Assembly (NCBI GenBank): GCA_903927495.1 | Contig: CAIYNH010000996.1 | Span: forward strand, 1 to 6,992 | Origin: an uncultured beta proteobacterium | GTDB lineage: Bacteria > Pseudomonadota > Gammaproteobacteria > Burkholderiales > Burkholderiaceae_C | Reading direction: 5' to 3' | DNA length: 6,992 nucleotides | Shown here: in pieces, positions 1-5,986 of the stretch | Position numbering within the stretch: position 1 is the stretch's first letter | Layout: each line of letters begins with the position of its first letter | Notes under the pieces: model-generated | What the model saw: the letters and a program-made list of their open reading frames with translations, nothing else | Databases searched by the model: none | What the model was told of the DNA's origin: nothing | Position numbers and translations under genes: made by a program

Positions 1-940
1 CGCCATTGCTCAAGCGAACCATATTCAGTTTGGTTGAAATTGCTGGCCGCAAGGTCCAGGAAATACGCTCTCCCACATCATGGGTAACTTTCTGCTCTTT
101 GGTGGCACCCATGTGGCAGGTTGAACAGGTTGGAGCTGCCGTGTAATCGACACCAACCACCCACTTCTTGGACTTGAGGTTCATTTCATCAATCTTGGCG
201 CGGTAGGCAATCCCGTGTTTGGATTCGTTGTAGATTTCAATTTGCGGATGATCCGGACCAACGTGGCATTTACCGCAAGTGTCGGGTGTACGCGCTTGGG
301 CTGACGAGAAGCTGTGACGTGTGTGGCAGGCAGAACATGAGCCCAGTGATCCGTCGGTATTCTTGCGACCGATACCGGTATTTGGCCAAGTCTGCGGTGT
401 CGGTCTGCCTTTGGCATCGAGTTCAACCGTGCTGCCGTGGCACTGTTTGCAACCCGCATTGACCGCCGCTGGGCCACCGATCACTTCACCCAACAGGTTA
501 TCGACAGAGGCCAGAATATTGCCAGCCTTGGCATGGTGTGAACGTTGCTGCTGCGCCACCTCGGCCTCATGGCAATTGCCGCAGGTCTTGGGGGTGACGA
601 TGACTTGAATAAAAGCGCCTTTGTGCTCAAAGGCACCTGGTTCGCCTTGTTTGAGCTTATGACAGTCGTAACAATCGACATTTTTGGCAGCGTGTGTGCT
701 TTTTTTCCATTCACCGTAAATACCGGGATCATCTTCCGGTCCGTGGCAACTCAGGCACTTCTTGCCCATGGCGGTATCGGCGGGGGATTTTTTGTTGACG
801 CGCTCTAAAGCCGCTTTCTTGGTATCTGCGACAACCTTCTTTGTCAACGGATCTCCGGCAAATGCCGACCCCGCAAACATCATCATCAAACAAGTCAATG
901 CCCACAGCAAATACGCCCCGAAGCCAGTTTTCCGATCCAT
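1..940 (-). CDS. Octahaem hydroxylamine oxidoreductase-family cytochrome c, 3' end cut by the window edge
   Basis: Partial periplasmic multihaem cytochrome c; 313 codons are visible. Residues 1-28 form a Sec signal peptide (basic start, hydrophobic LLWALTCLMMMFAG, likely cleavage after AFA). Seven CxxCH haem-binding motifs follow, with first Cys at residues 62, 90, 120, 164, 202, 222 and 272. HAO-family members carry eight, so the last should lie beyond the edge. Family signatures seen are WPNTGIGR (185-192), CSACHTRHSFS (202-212), GPDHPQIEIYNESKHG (228-243) and CHMG...THDVGERISWTLRP (275-299). The Asp-His pair at 230-231 appears to match the distal active-site pair of Nitrosomonas HAO. Extra histidines (83, 106, 135/136, 209, 242, 287) are candidate distal haem ligands. 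The family oxidises hydroxylamine or hydrazine, or in Tyr-lacking forms (epsilon-HAO) reduces nitrogen oxides. The C-terminal region with the P460 cross-linking Tyr is not in view, so direction of catalysis cannot be called. AGGAG lies 5 nt before this ATG. Upstream is a codirectional CoA-transferase with a 140-bp gap, so a separate promoter is likely. Confidence 0.9.
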   Translation of the reverse strand, partial: MDRKTGFGAYLLWALTCLMMMFAGSAFAGDPLTKKVVADTKKAALERVNKKSPADTAMGKKCLSCHGPEDDPGIYGEWKKSTHAAKNVDCYDCHKLKQGEPGAFEHKGAFIQVIVTPKTCGNCHEAEVAQQQRSHHAKAGNILASVDNLLGEVIGGPAAVNAGCKQCHGSTVELDAKGRPTPQTWPNTGIGRKNTDGSLGSCSACHTRHSFSSAQARTPDTCGKCHVGPDHPQIEIYNESKHGIAYRAKIDEMNLKSKKWVVGVDYTAAPTCSTCHMGATKEQKVTHDVGERISWTLRPAISTKLNMVRLSNG

Positions 941-948
941 GATTACTC

Positions 949-971
949 CTTGTTTACAAACTGTTAACAAG
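949..971 (-). promoter_or_regulatory. Inverted repeat in the leader of the HAO-like gene
   Basis: On the plus strand the arms are CTTGTTTAC (949-957) and GTTAACAAG (963-971) around AAACT. Eight of nine positions pair. On the coding strand the promoter-proximal arm reads CTTGTTAAC, and the second arm runs into the ribosome binding site (AAGGAG), ending about 8 nt before the ATG. It could be an operator for a dimeric repressor or an mRNA hairpin that partly masks the Shine-Dalgarno. I do not recognise it as a known NsrR, NorR or FNR site. Function is inference. Confidence 0.4.
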
Positions 972-1052
972 AATTCTATGGTTTCAATTTTGAATTCTCG
1001 GAGCAGACTTCATCCGGAATTAAGGCAGATTAAGAAGTATTCATATATTTTC

Positions 1053-1066
1053 TTGATGGTGAAAAA
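1053..1066. promoter_or_regulatory. Weak FNR-like half site upstream of the HAO-like gene
   Basis: The sequence TTGAT-GGTG-AAAAA matches the FNR/CRP-type consensus TTGAT-N4-ATCAA at 8 of 10 positions, with one perfect half. Its centre is about 119 bp before the HAO-like ATG. On the minus strand a CTTAAT hexamer (1034-1029) downstream could serve as a -10, with the box about 37 bp from the implied start. On its own this match would be expected by chance in a window this size, so the call is tentative. Confidence 0.2.
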
Positions 1067-1085
1067 TTCCTGTCGAGAAGTCAGG
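1062..1085 (-). terminator. Possible weak intrinsic terminator of the CoA-transferase gene
   Basis: On the minus strand the stop codon sits inside a short stem, CCTG...CAGG (1085-1069), with a mismatch and a possible further pair. It is followed by AATTTTT (1068-1062). The four-pair stem is weak for an intrinsic terminator, and overlap with the stop codon is unusual but not unknown. It may reduce read-through into the HAO-like gene. Confidence 0.25.
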
Positions 1086-3003
1086 TGGCAGATGCCATCG
1101 CTTCCTGTGGTGTTTCATAAATATGCGCAGCTAAGCCTCGTCGCTCCAATGCTTCACCCAGTTTCAGACGCATAAACGCGCTAGTGGTGTAGCGCGACAC
1201 GTTGGTGTAATACTTGTCGCTGATTACTTTCACCATGGCGGAATAATCATCTACAACCGACTCATCAATCTGGAAATTGTCGTAATTGACCACCACCGCA
1301 ATTTTCTTACCGATTGAGCGACACAGCGATTCGGTCGCATGACGAATGTCTTCCACATCCTTATGGCTGTTCACGTGTAAACCCTGAAAGTTGTAGTACG
1401 CAATGCCTTTGGCTGCTTCGTATTGCATGCGGTCGACCAGACTGATGGACAACAGCACATCTTTGAGATTCATGGCATCAGGCAAAAAGATCCGCGCGTC
1501 CATGCTCTGGGGATTACGGATGATGGGTTTGAAATCCATTTGCGCCAGAATGTCGCGCTCAATATCAATGCCGGGCGCCACCTCAATCAATTCAAGCCCT
1601 TGGGCGGTCAGCGCAAAGACACAGCGCTCGGTCACGTACAGCACGTTTTGCCCGGTGCTTGAAGCGTAAGGACCACTGAACGTCACCTGCTCAATCTTGT
1701 TGACAAACTTTCGGGCACGACCCTCCTGCAGAATATTCAGGTGGCCGTTTTCAACCCTAATTTTTAGTCCACCAGCGGTGAAGGTACCAACAAAGACCAC
1801 CGTGCGGCTGTTTTGGGTGATGTTGATGAAACCACCCGCACCCGCCAACTTGGGGCCAAAACGGCTGACATTGATGCTGCCTTCCGGATCACACTCGGCC
1901 AAGCCGAGGCAGGCCAGATCGAGGCCACCTCCATCGTAAAAATCAAACTGCTGATTCATGTCAATGACGGCATCGGGATTGGTAGCAGCACCAAAATTCA
2001 CCCCCGACGCTGGCATGCCGCCAATCACGCCCGGCTCTGCGGTCAGCGTCATGTATTTCAAAATTTTCTCTTCATTGGCTACCGCTGCTACACCTTCGGG
2101 CATACCAATGCCCAAATTGACCACCGCATTGGGCAACAACTCGAATGCGGCGCGGCGCGCAATCACCTTGCGTTCATCCAGAGGCATGGGTGCGATAGCG
2201 TCCAGCGGCACTCGCACTTCGGCTGAGAACGCCGGGTTGTAAACACCATTGAGGTTTTGCGGATGGTTTTCAGTTTGCGCCACCACCACGCAATCCACCA
2301 AGAGGCCCGGCACCTTGACCCGTCTCGGATAGAGTGAACCCCGCTCTGCCAGCCGTTCAACCTGTGCAATTACAAAGCCACCACTGTTTTTTGTCGCCGT
2401 TGCAATGGCCAGCGCATCTTGCGTCAGCGTCTCACGTTCCATTGTCAAATTGCCCTCTGCATCAGCACTTGTGGCACGGATGAAGGCAACTGAAATGGGA
2501 AGCGTTTTGTAATACAGCAACTCTTTACCACCGAGTTGAATCACTTCCACGATGTCTTCAGTCGTCTTGTTGCCAATTTTTCCGCCCTCCAAGCGCGGAT
2601 CGACAAAAGTTCCCAGCCCGACCTTGGAGGCGGTGCCCGGCAGTCCACAAGCAATGTCACGGTACAGGTGCGAGATCACACCTAACGGCAAGTTGTACGC
2701 CTCAATTTTGCTTTGCAAAGCGAGTTTGCCAATTTGTGGCACCAAGCCGTAGTGACCACCGATCACCCGTTTGAGCATGCCCTCATGTGCCAGATGGTTG
2801 ACACCGCCGGTCGCCCCATCCCCCGGACCACCACCAAAAAGCAACGTCAGATTGTTTGGGGTGCCAGTTTCCAGAAAACGCTTTTCCAAAGCCAAAATTA
2901 ACTCAACCGGCACGCCATTGCTACCAAAACCAGAGCAACACAAGGTATCTCCATCCCGTAATATGGCAATTGCCTCTGACGCTGATACTACTTTTTTTCG
3001 CAT
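1081..3003 (-). CDS. Acyl-CoA:carboxylate CoA-transferase, YdiF/propionate CoA-transferase type, with C-terminal extension
   Basis: A 640-residue cytosolic class I CoA-transferase with alpha and beta domains fused, as in E. coli YdiF and clostridial propionate CoA-transferase. It should move CoA between an acyl-CoA and a free acid through a glutamyl-CoA thioester. The alpha domain opens with SGFGSNGVP (24-32) and GGGPGDGATGG (57-67). The beta domain has NLGIGMPEGV (296-305) and LTAEPGVIGG (320-329). Glu323 sits where the catalytic Glu is found in the family. The usual family end is near DFKPIIRNPQSMDARIF (490-506), after which about 130 extra residues follow (see separate entry). Start choice: the frame stays open up to 3339, but AGGAG lies 5 nt before the ATG at 3003 and family similarity begins there (MRKKVVSASEAI). 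The upstream part runs antisense to a real gene. Substrate is unknown; acetyl-, propionyl- or butyryl-CoA are typical. It is divergent from the AhpD-like gene and shares its regulatory gap. Confidence 0.9.
   Translation of the reverse strand: MRKKVVSASEAIAILRDGDTLCCSGFGSNGVPVELILALEKRFLETGTPNNLTLLFGGGPGDGATGGVNHLAHEGMLKRVIGGHYGLVPQIGKLALQSKIEAYNLPLGVISHLYRDIACGLPGTASKVGLGTFVDPRLEGGKIGNKTTEDIVEVIQLGGKELLYYKTLPISVAFIRATSADAEGNLTMERETLTQDALAIATATKNSGGFVIAQVERLAERGSLYPRRVKVPGLLVDCVVVAQTENHPQNLNGVYNPAFSAEVRVPLDAIAPMPLDERKVIARRAAFELLPNAVVNLGIGMPEGVAAVANEEKILKYMTLTAEPGVIGGMPASGVNFGAATNPDAVIDMNQQFDFYDGGGLDLACLGLAECDPEGSINVSRFGPKLAGAGGFINITQNSRTVVFVGTFTAGGLKIRVENGHLNILQEGRARKFVNKIEQVTFSGPYASSTGQNVLYVTERCVFALTAQGLELIEVAPGIDIERDILAQMDFKPIIRNPQSMDARIFLPDAMNLKDVLLSISLVDRMQYEAAKGIAYYNFQGLHVNSHKDVEDIRHATESLCRSIGKKIAVVVNYDNFQIDESVVDDYSAMVKVISDKYYTNVSRYTTSAFMRLKLGEALERRGLAAHIYETPQEAMASAT
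1084..1482 (-). other. C-terminal extension of the CoA-transferase (STAS/SpoIIAA-like pattern)
   Basis: Residues about 508-640 lie beyond the normal end of the YdiF family. The pattern read by eye is strand (GIAYYNFQGLHV, 533-544), helix (DVEDIRHATESLCRSIG), strand (KIAVVVNYDNF, 567-577), helix (VVDDYSAMVKVISDKYY), the segment SRYTTSAFMRLKLGEALERRG, then a short strand and helix (AAHIYETPQEAM). This order resembles SpoIIAA-like/STAS domains, but no sequence match could be run. I recall similar extensions in other betaproteobacterial CoA-transferases, so it is probably a stable architecture and not a sequencing artefact. Role unknown; regulation or partner binding is possible. Confidence 0.5.
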
Positions 3004-3008
3004 AAAAA

Positions 3009-3013
3009 CTCCT
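3009..3013 (-). promoter_or_regulatory. Ribosome binding site fixing the CoA-transferase start
   Basis: AGGAG on the minus strand, 5 nt before the ATG at 3003. It decides in favour of the 640-residue protein over the longer open frame that reaches 3339. Confidence 0.85.
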
Positions 3014-3053
3014 GCTTGCTTGAATGTTGAAAGGAAGTCAAATTCCTGAATGG

Positions 3054-3114
3054 GTTGATCTTGATCTCGATCATGAAATTTTTCAATGGCAATTTGCGTG
3101 GATGTTGATCTTGA
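3054..3114 (+). repeat. 11-bp direct repeat, copies 50 bp apart
   Basis: GTTGATCTTGA occurs at 3054-3064 and again at 3104-3114. The second copy forms the left part of FNR-type box 2. The first runs into box 1 and itself makes an overlapping 8-of-10 match (TTGAT-CTTG-ATCTC). The spacing is close to five helical turns, so proteins bound at both would face the same side of the DNA. Confidence 0.6.
3061..3074. promoter_or_regulatory. FNR/CRP-type box 1 in the divergent promoter region
   Basis: TTGAT-CTCG-ATCAT matches the anaerobox consensus TTGAT-N4-ATCAA at 9 of 10 positions and contains the inner palindrome TGATC-TC-GATCA. Its centre is about 64 bp before the CoA-transferase ATG and 104 bp before the AhpD-like ATG. 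FNR, ANR, DNR and NnrR proteins bind such sites to switch genes under low oxygen or in response to NO. No convincing -10 is visible at the standard spacing on the minus strand, so which gene it serves is open. Confidence 0.5.
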
Positions 3115-3118
3115 ACAA
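3105..3118. promoter_or_regulatory. FNR/CRP-type box 2 in the divergent promoter region
   Basis: TTGAT-CTTG-AACAA matches TTGAT-N4-ATCAA at 9 of 10 positions. The centre is about 60 bp before the AhpD-like ATG. A plus-strand GGATAA (3135-3140) lies downstream, roughly where a -10 would be for an activator bound near -36 to -40, close to but not exactly the -41.5 of class II sites. Its centre is 44 bp from that of box 1. Confidence 0.5.
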
Positions 3119-3171
3119 AGGCCAGCCAAGTTCAGGATAAGCTTGCGGGTTTCATCTGAAGGAATGCAAAC

Positions 3172-3768
3172 ATGACCGCCCTCCCCCAGCCGCGCTTTGC
3201 GCACCCTGACCTGAATTCCCTGCCAAACGATATCCGCTCCAAAATCATCGAAGTGCAAAACAAAGCCGGCTTCATACCCAATGTGTTTCTGGCGCTGGCC
3301 CGTCGCCCAGCCGAATGGCGGGCATTTTTTGCTTACCACGACGCGTTAATGCTCAACGAAGACTCGAACCTGACCAAAGGCGAGCGTGAAATGATCGTCA
3401 CCAGCACCAGTGCAGCCAACAAGTGTCTGTATTGCGTGGTGGCACACGGTGCCATTTTGCGCATTTATGAAAAGAAGCCGCTGCTGGCCGACCAAGTCGC
3501 GGTGAACTACCGAAAGGCTGAGATACCACCGCGCCAGCGCGCCATGCTCGATTTTGCCCACAAGGTGTGTCTGAAATCTGATGAGATCGAGGACGCTGAT
3601 TTTGACGCTTTGCATGCCCACGGATTCACGGACGAAGATGCCTGGGATATCGCCGCGATCACGGCTTTCTTTGGCCTCTCGAATCGCATGGCATCCTTCA
3701 GCAACATGCTGCCTAACCCCGAGTTTTACCTGATGGGCCGCCTGCCTAAACAACAAAAATTGCTATAA
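3172..3768 (+). CDS. AhpD-like peroxidase-related protein (carboxymuconolactone decarboxylase fold)
   Basis: A 198-residue, probably cytosolic all-helical protein of the AhpD/CMD superfamily, closest to the group named 'uncharacterised peroxidase-related enzyme'. The redox centre is visible: Glu73, Cys85-LY-Cys88 and His92. This reproduces the E-x11-CxxC-xxx-H spacing of mycobacterial AhpD (Glu118, Cys130, Cys133, His137). Such proteins act as thiol-dependent peroxidases or as disulfide reductants for a partner. The partner and substrate here are unknown, and no AhpC is in the window. GAAGGA sits 8 nt before the ATG. An ATG at 3164 is out of frame and stops at once. The gene is divergent from the CoA-transferase, with both FNR-type boxes between them. 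Its final codons and TAA (K-L-L-stop) lie at the edge of a repeat-like sequence, so the C-terminus may have been set by that element. Confidence 0.88.
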   Translation: MTALPQPRFAHPDLNSLPNDIRSKIIEVQNKAGFIPNVFLALARRPAEWRAFFAYHDALMLNEDSNLTKGEREMIVTSTSAANKCLYCVVAHGAILRIYEKKPLLADQVAVNYRKAEIPPRQRAMLDFAHKVCLKSDEIEDADFDALHAHGFTDEDAWDIAAITAFFGLSNRMASFSNMLPNPEFYLMGRLPKQQKLL

Positions 3769-3826
3769 ATAGTGTAGCTGCATATGCCCGCCAGATAATC
3801 CTCATATAGGTATTTATTGGCTTAAA
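3757..3826. repeat. Comamonadaceae-type intergenic repeat (degenerate copy)
   Basis: The stretch beginning AATTGCTATAAATAGTGTAGCTGC resembles, from memory, a dispersed intergenic repeat common in Comamonadaceae, whose copies begin TTGCTATAAAA and continue with TAGCTGC. It holds CTAT-AA-ATAG, and 7-bp complementary arms ATAAATA (3765-3771) and TATTTAT (3811-3817). It lies between the convergent ends of the AhpD-like and thioesterase genes and may act in 3' end formation in both directions. There is no classical GC stem followed by a T-run. The family assignment is recollection. Confidence 0.4.
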
Positions 3827-3827
3827 T

Positions 3828-4247
3828 TTAACTCACAATCTGACGCAACCAGTCGGGCAGATCAACCGCTTTTTGCTTCGGAAAGTCGACCCAGATGGTA
3901 GTGGCACCGCCGGCAGCAAAAATCACACCTGGCTTGTCTGCGCGCTCCATGGTGGCCCAGGTCTCAAAGGTGGTGCGGGCCGGGTCGCTAGCGTACATCT
4001 TGATCAGAACTGCCCCCGGGTATTCAAACTGTTTGTAAAAGTTGCAAAACGCGTTGACGATGACTGGACCTTCCCCGGTGGGTGTAGGCACACAGCCAAT
4101 GGAGTGCATCCAGTCGATACGGCAGGTTTCAAGGTAGCGGAAATACGTCGTGTTATTGACGTGGTTCATGGCATCCATGTCGCCCCAGCGGATCGGAATA
4201 ATCATCTCAAAAAGTTGTTTTTTTAACTCCGGAATTTCAAATTTCAT
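3828..4247 (-). CDS. Hotdog-fold acyl-CoA thioesterase (4-hydroxybenzoyl-CoA thioesterase/YbgC type)
   Basis: A 139-residue cytosolic protein, the usual length for a single hotdog domain, expected to form tetramers and hydrolyse acyl-CoA to free acid and CoA. The signature RWGDMDAMNHVNNTTYFRYLE (20-40) matches the 4HBT/YbgC active-site helix. Asp25, the second Asp of the D-x-D pair, is in the position of the catalytic Asp of YbgC. The AMNHVNN form, in place of AGGVVYHA, is the variant common in FcbC/YbgC-like proteins of proteobacterial acyl-CoA clusters. AGGAG lies 6 nt before the ATG. It is the last gene of the SDR-transporter-thioesterase operon, 30 bp after the transporter stop. Substrate chain length cannot be read from sequence. 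Confidence 0.87.
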   Translation of the reverse strand: MKFEIPELKKQLFEMIIPIRWGDMDAMNHVNNTTYFRYLETCRIDWMHSIGCVPTPTGEGPVIVNAFCNFYKQFEYPGAVLIKMYASDPARTTFETWATMERADKPGVIFAAGGATTIWVDFPKQKAVDLPDWLRQIVS

Positions 4248-4277
4248 GGCTTTCTCCTAAATTTCACAAGTTCATCG

Positions 4278-5180
4278 TCATTGCCGGTGCGCCCGTATCG
4301 ATGCCAGAATTCCCAATGTGAACAATGCGGCCGCCAACCACTGCGCGGTGGCAGGCCAGGCCCGGTCCCAGACAAACGAGTAAAGCAGGGCAAATAGCGT
4401 TTCACTGACAATCAACTGACCGCACAAACTGACACTCAAACGCTGGCTGGCAATGTTCCAAAGAATGCTGGCAGCCCAGGCTGATCCGATCCCGGTTGCT
4501 ATGCAAGCCATAGCAGCCAACGCAATATTATCAAGTGCTAGAAGCACTTTTAGCTCTGAACCAGCAAACAACCAAAGGAACCAGGAGCCAAGTCCTGTGG
4601 CAATGCCAATCCAGTTGGCCCATTCGGTCGCTCGCACTTCTGGGTGACGTTTGAGCCAAGCTGCGTTCAGCAAGGCAAAAGCGGTCCAGCAAGCCATGGC
4701 AGCAATTGCCATCAGCACTCCCCACCAAAATCGTGAGCCACCGGCATGCTTCTGGGCCAGTTGGGTCAGCGACACGTTCATCATCACAACTAAGCCAGCT
4801 GCCGTCAGCAGCAAACCTGGGAGCCAGGCCGTCCACTTGAGCCCGAGCGGTTTGCCCAATAACATCACCCAGATCGGAATGGTGCCGATGATGAGGGTAG
4901 GCACCTCGGTGCCAGCATCAACAATCGACTGCGCCAGCAACAGGTAGTAGCCGGTGGCACCCAGCACACTCATGCCAATGGCCACCCCCGCTTGCCGCCA
5001 GTTGGGCAACTTGTGCTGGCGCCAGGACCATGCCATGACCACGGCAGCCATGCCACCGTAGCTGATAAACCGGCCAGCCGTCATATCCATGCTGGTGAGA
5101 CCCGTGGACACGCGCGGCACCACAAACACCATGCCCCACAGGGCACCAGCGGCCAAACCAGCCGCAATCCCCGTCAGCAT
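4278..5180 (-). CDS. EamA/DMT-family membrane transporter
   Basis: A 300-residue inner-membrane protein of the drug/metabolite transporter superfamily, with about ten predicted membrane segments in two five-helix halves. Rough spans are 3-22, 36-52, 65-85, 92-109, 117-135, 151-172, 186-206, 213-231, 236-268 (one long or two short) and 279-296. The first half begins GIAAGLAAGALWG, a typical EamA opening; the conserved Glu92-Val-Pro near helix 4 and Ser259-Glu260 near helix 9 also suit the family. Members usually export amino acids or other small metabolites; the substrate here is not predictable. The ATG is 6 nt after the SDR stop, with no clear Shine-Dalgarno, so translation is probably coupled to the SDR. 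The pairing with acyl-CoA enzymes hints at export of a pathway acid or by-product, which is inference. Confidence 0.87.
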   Translation of the reverse strand: MLTGIAAGLAAGALWGMVFVVPRVSTGLTSMDMTAGRFISYGGMAAVVMAWSWRQHKLPNWRQAGVAIGMSVLGATGYYLLLAQSIVDAGTEVPTLIIGTIPIWVMLLGKPLGLKWTAWLPGLLLTAAGLVVMMNVSLTQLAQKHAGGSRFWWGVLMAIAAMACWTAFALLNAAWLKRHPEVRATEWANWIGIATGLGSWFLWLFAGSELKVLLALDNIALAAMACIATGIGSAWAASILWNIASQRLSVSLCGQLIVSETLFALLYSFVWDRAWPATAQWLAAALFTLGILASIRAHRQ

Positions 5181-5186
5181 TAGAAG

Positions 5187-5969
5187 TTAAACAGCAAAAC
5201 CGTCGTCCGCCGAGATCACGGCACCATTGATGAAGTGGCTCTGGTCGGAGCACAGCATGACCAGCAATGCATCCAGGTCCTGTGGGTGACCCACGCGCTT
5301 GCGTGGCAGCATTTGCATCAGCTTTTGCCCCTGTTCAGTTTGCCAATGGTGGTGATTTATTTCAGTATCGATGTAGCCCGGACAAACCGCGTTGACGTTG
5401 ATGCCAAACTTGCCCCATTCGAGTGCCATGGCCTTGGTCATTTGAATCACCGCCGCTTTGCTCATGCAATACACGCCAATCTTGGGCAGCACCCGCAAGC
5501 CTGCAGTGGAGGCGATGTTGATGATGCGCCCACCCGTGTACGTCCCGGGTGCCGAGCCTTGGGCGCGCGCCAGCATACGTTTGCCAACTTCCTGCGCGAC
5601 AAAAAAAGCACCTTTGGTGTTGGTGTTGAAGATAAAGTCAAAATCGTCTTCGCTCACATCCTGAAGTCGCTGGGTGGTGCTGACGCCTGAGTTATTCACC
5701 AGGATGTCAATTGAACCGACCTCGGTCTCAGCGTGTGCTACGGCAGACTTGATGGACGCGTGATCAGTCACATCGAGCTCAATCACATGGGCATCGCCAC
5801 CTTCACCGTCGATTTGTGCCCGCAATTCCTTAAGCAACTCAATGCGGCGACTGGCCAGAACGACAGCTGCGCCCGCGCTGGACAAAGTCCGGGCAAATTG
5901 TGCTCCCAATCCGCTGGATGCACCCGTTATAAACGCTACTCGGCCTGATAAATCGATGCTGTAAGCCAT
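5187..5969 (-). CDS. Short-chain dehydrogenase/reductase (FabG-like), probable beta-oxidation or acyl metabolism
   Basis: A 260-residue classical SDR with a Rossmann fold that oxidises or reduces a hydroxyl/keto group with NAD(P). Seen motifs are cofactor loop TGASSGLG (15-22), LDVTD (65-69), NNSG (92-95, the NNAG variant), Asn117, Ser154 (INIAS), Tyr167-x3-Lys171 and PGYIDTEI (197-204). Arg41-Arg42 after strand 2, with no acidic residue there, favours NADP(H). A close family in Burkholderiales, recalled from memory, carries the same NHHHWQTEQGQKL stretch (205-217). Start choice: the frame is open to 6011, but GGAGA lies 7 nt before the ATG at 5969 and SDR similarity starts there. The extra 14 upstream codons would run through the palindromic operator. 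It is the first gene of the operon with the transporter and thioesterase, divergent from ETF-QO. Substrate is not identified; a 3-hydroxyacyl-CoA or short-chain alcohol is plausible. Confidence 0.9.
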   Translation of the reverse strand: MAYSIDLSGRVAFITGASSGLGAQFARTLSSAGAAVVLASRRIELLKELRAQIDGEGGDAHVIELDVTDHASIKSAVAHAETEVGSIDILVNNSGVSTTQRLQDVSEDDFDFIFNTNTKGAFFVAQEVGKRMLARAQGSAPGTYTGGRIINIASTAGLRVLPKIGVYCMSKAAVIQMTKAMALEWGKFGINVNAVCPGYIDTEINHHHWQTEQGQKLMQMLPRKRVGHPQDLDALLVMLCSDQSHFINGAVISADDGFAV

Positions 5970-5976
5970 TTTGAAT

Positions 5977-5981
5977 TCTCC
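5977..5981 (-). promoter_or_regulatory. Ribosome binding site fixing the SDR start
   Basis: GGAGA on the minus strand, 7 nt before the ATG at 5969. It supports the 260-residue SDR over the longer open frame beginning at 6011, which has no comparable site. Confidence 0.8.
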
Positions 5982-5986
5982 ATAAA

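Noticed and set aside
983..994. Palindrome TTCAA-TT-TTGAA flanked by two GAATTCT copies upstream of the HAO-like gene
   Set aside because: It is short and AT-rich, close to chance expectation in this stretch, and matches no regulator I recognise.
762..1175. 137-codon plus-strand frame across the HAO-like start and its upstream gap
   Set aside because: It is antisense to the signal peptide and the first haem motif, and its product looks like no protein family.
3032..3047. AGGAA...TTCCT inverted repeat in the CoA-transferase leader
   Set aside because: 5-bp arms around a 6-nt loop are too weak to call a structure without conservation data.
3004..3339. Upstream extension of the CoA-transferase frame to a 752-residue protein
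   Set aside because: It runs through the divergent promoter region and antisense to the AhpD-like gene. Family similarity and a good ribosome binding site both point to the ATG at 3003.
3346..3756. 136-codon minus-strand frame inside the AhpD-like gene
   Set aside because: It is an antisense shadow of a gene with an intact E/CxxC/H centre, with no motif of its own.
5235..5690. 151-codon plus-strand frame inside the SDR
   Set aside because: It is antisense to a gene with all SDR motifs intact and resembles no known family.
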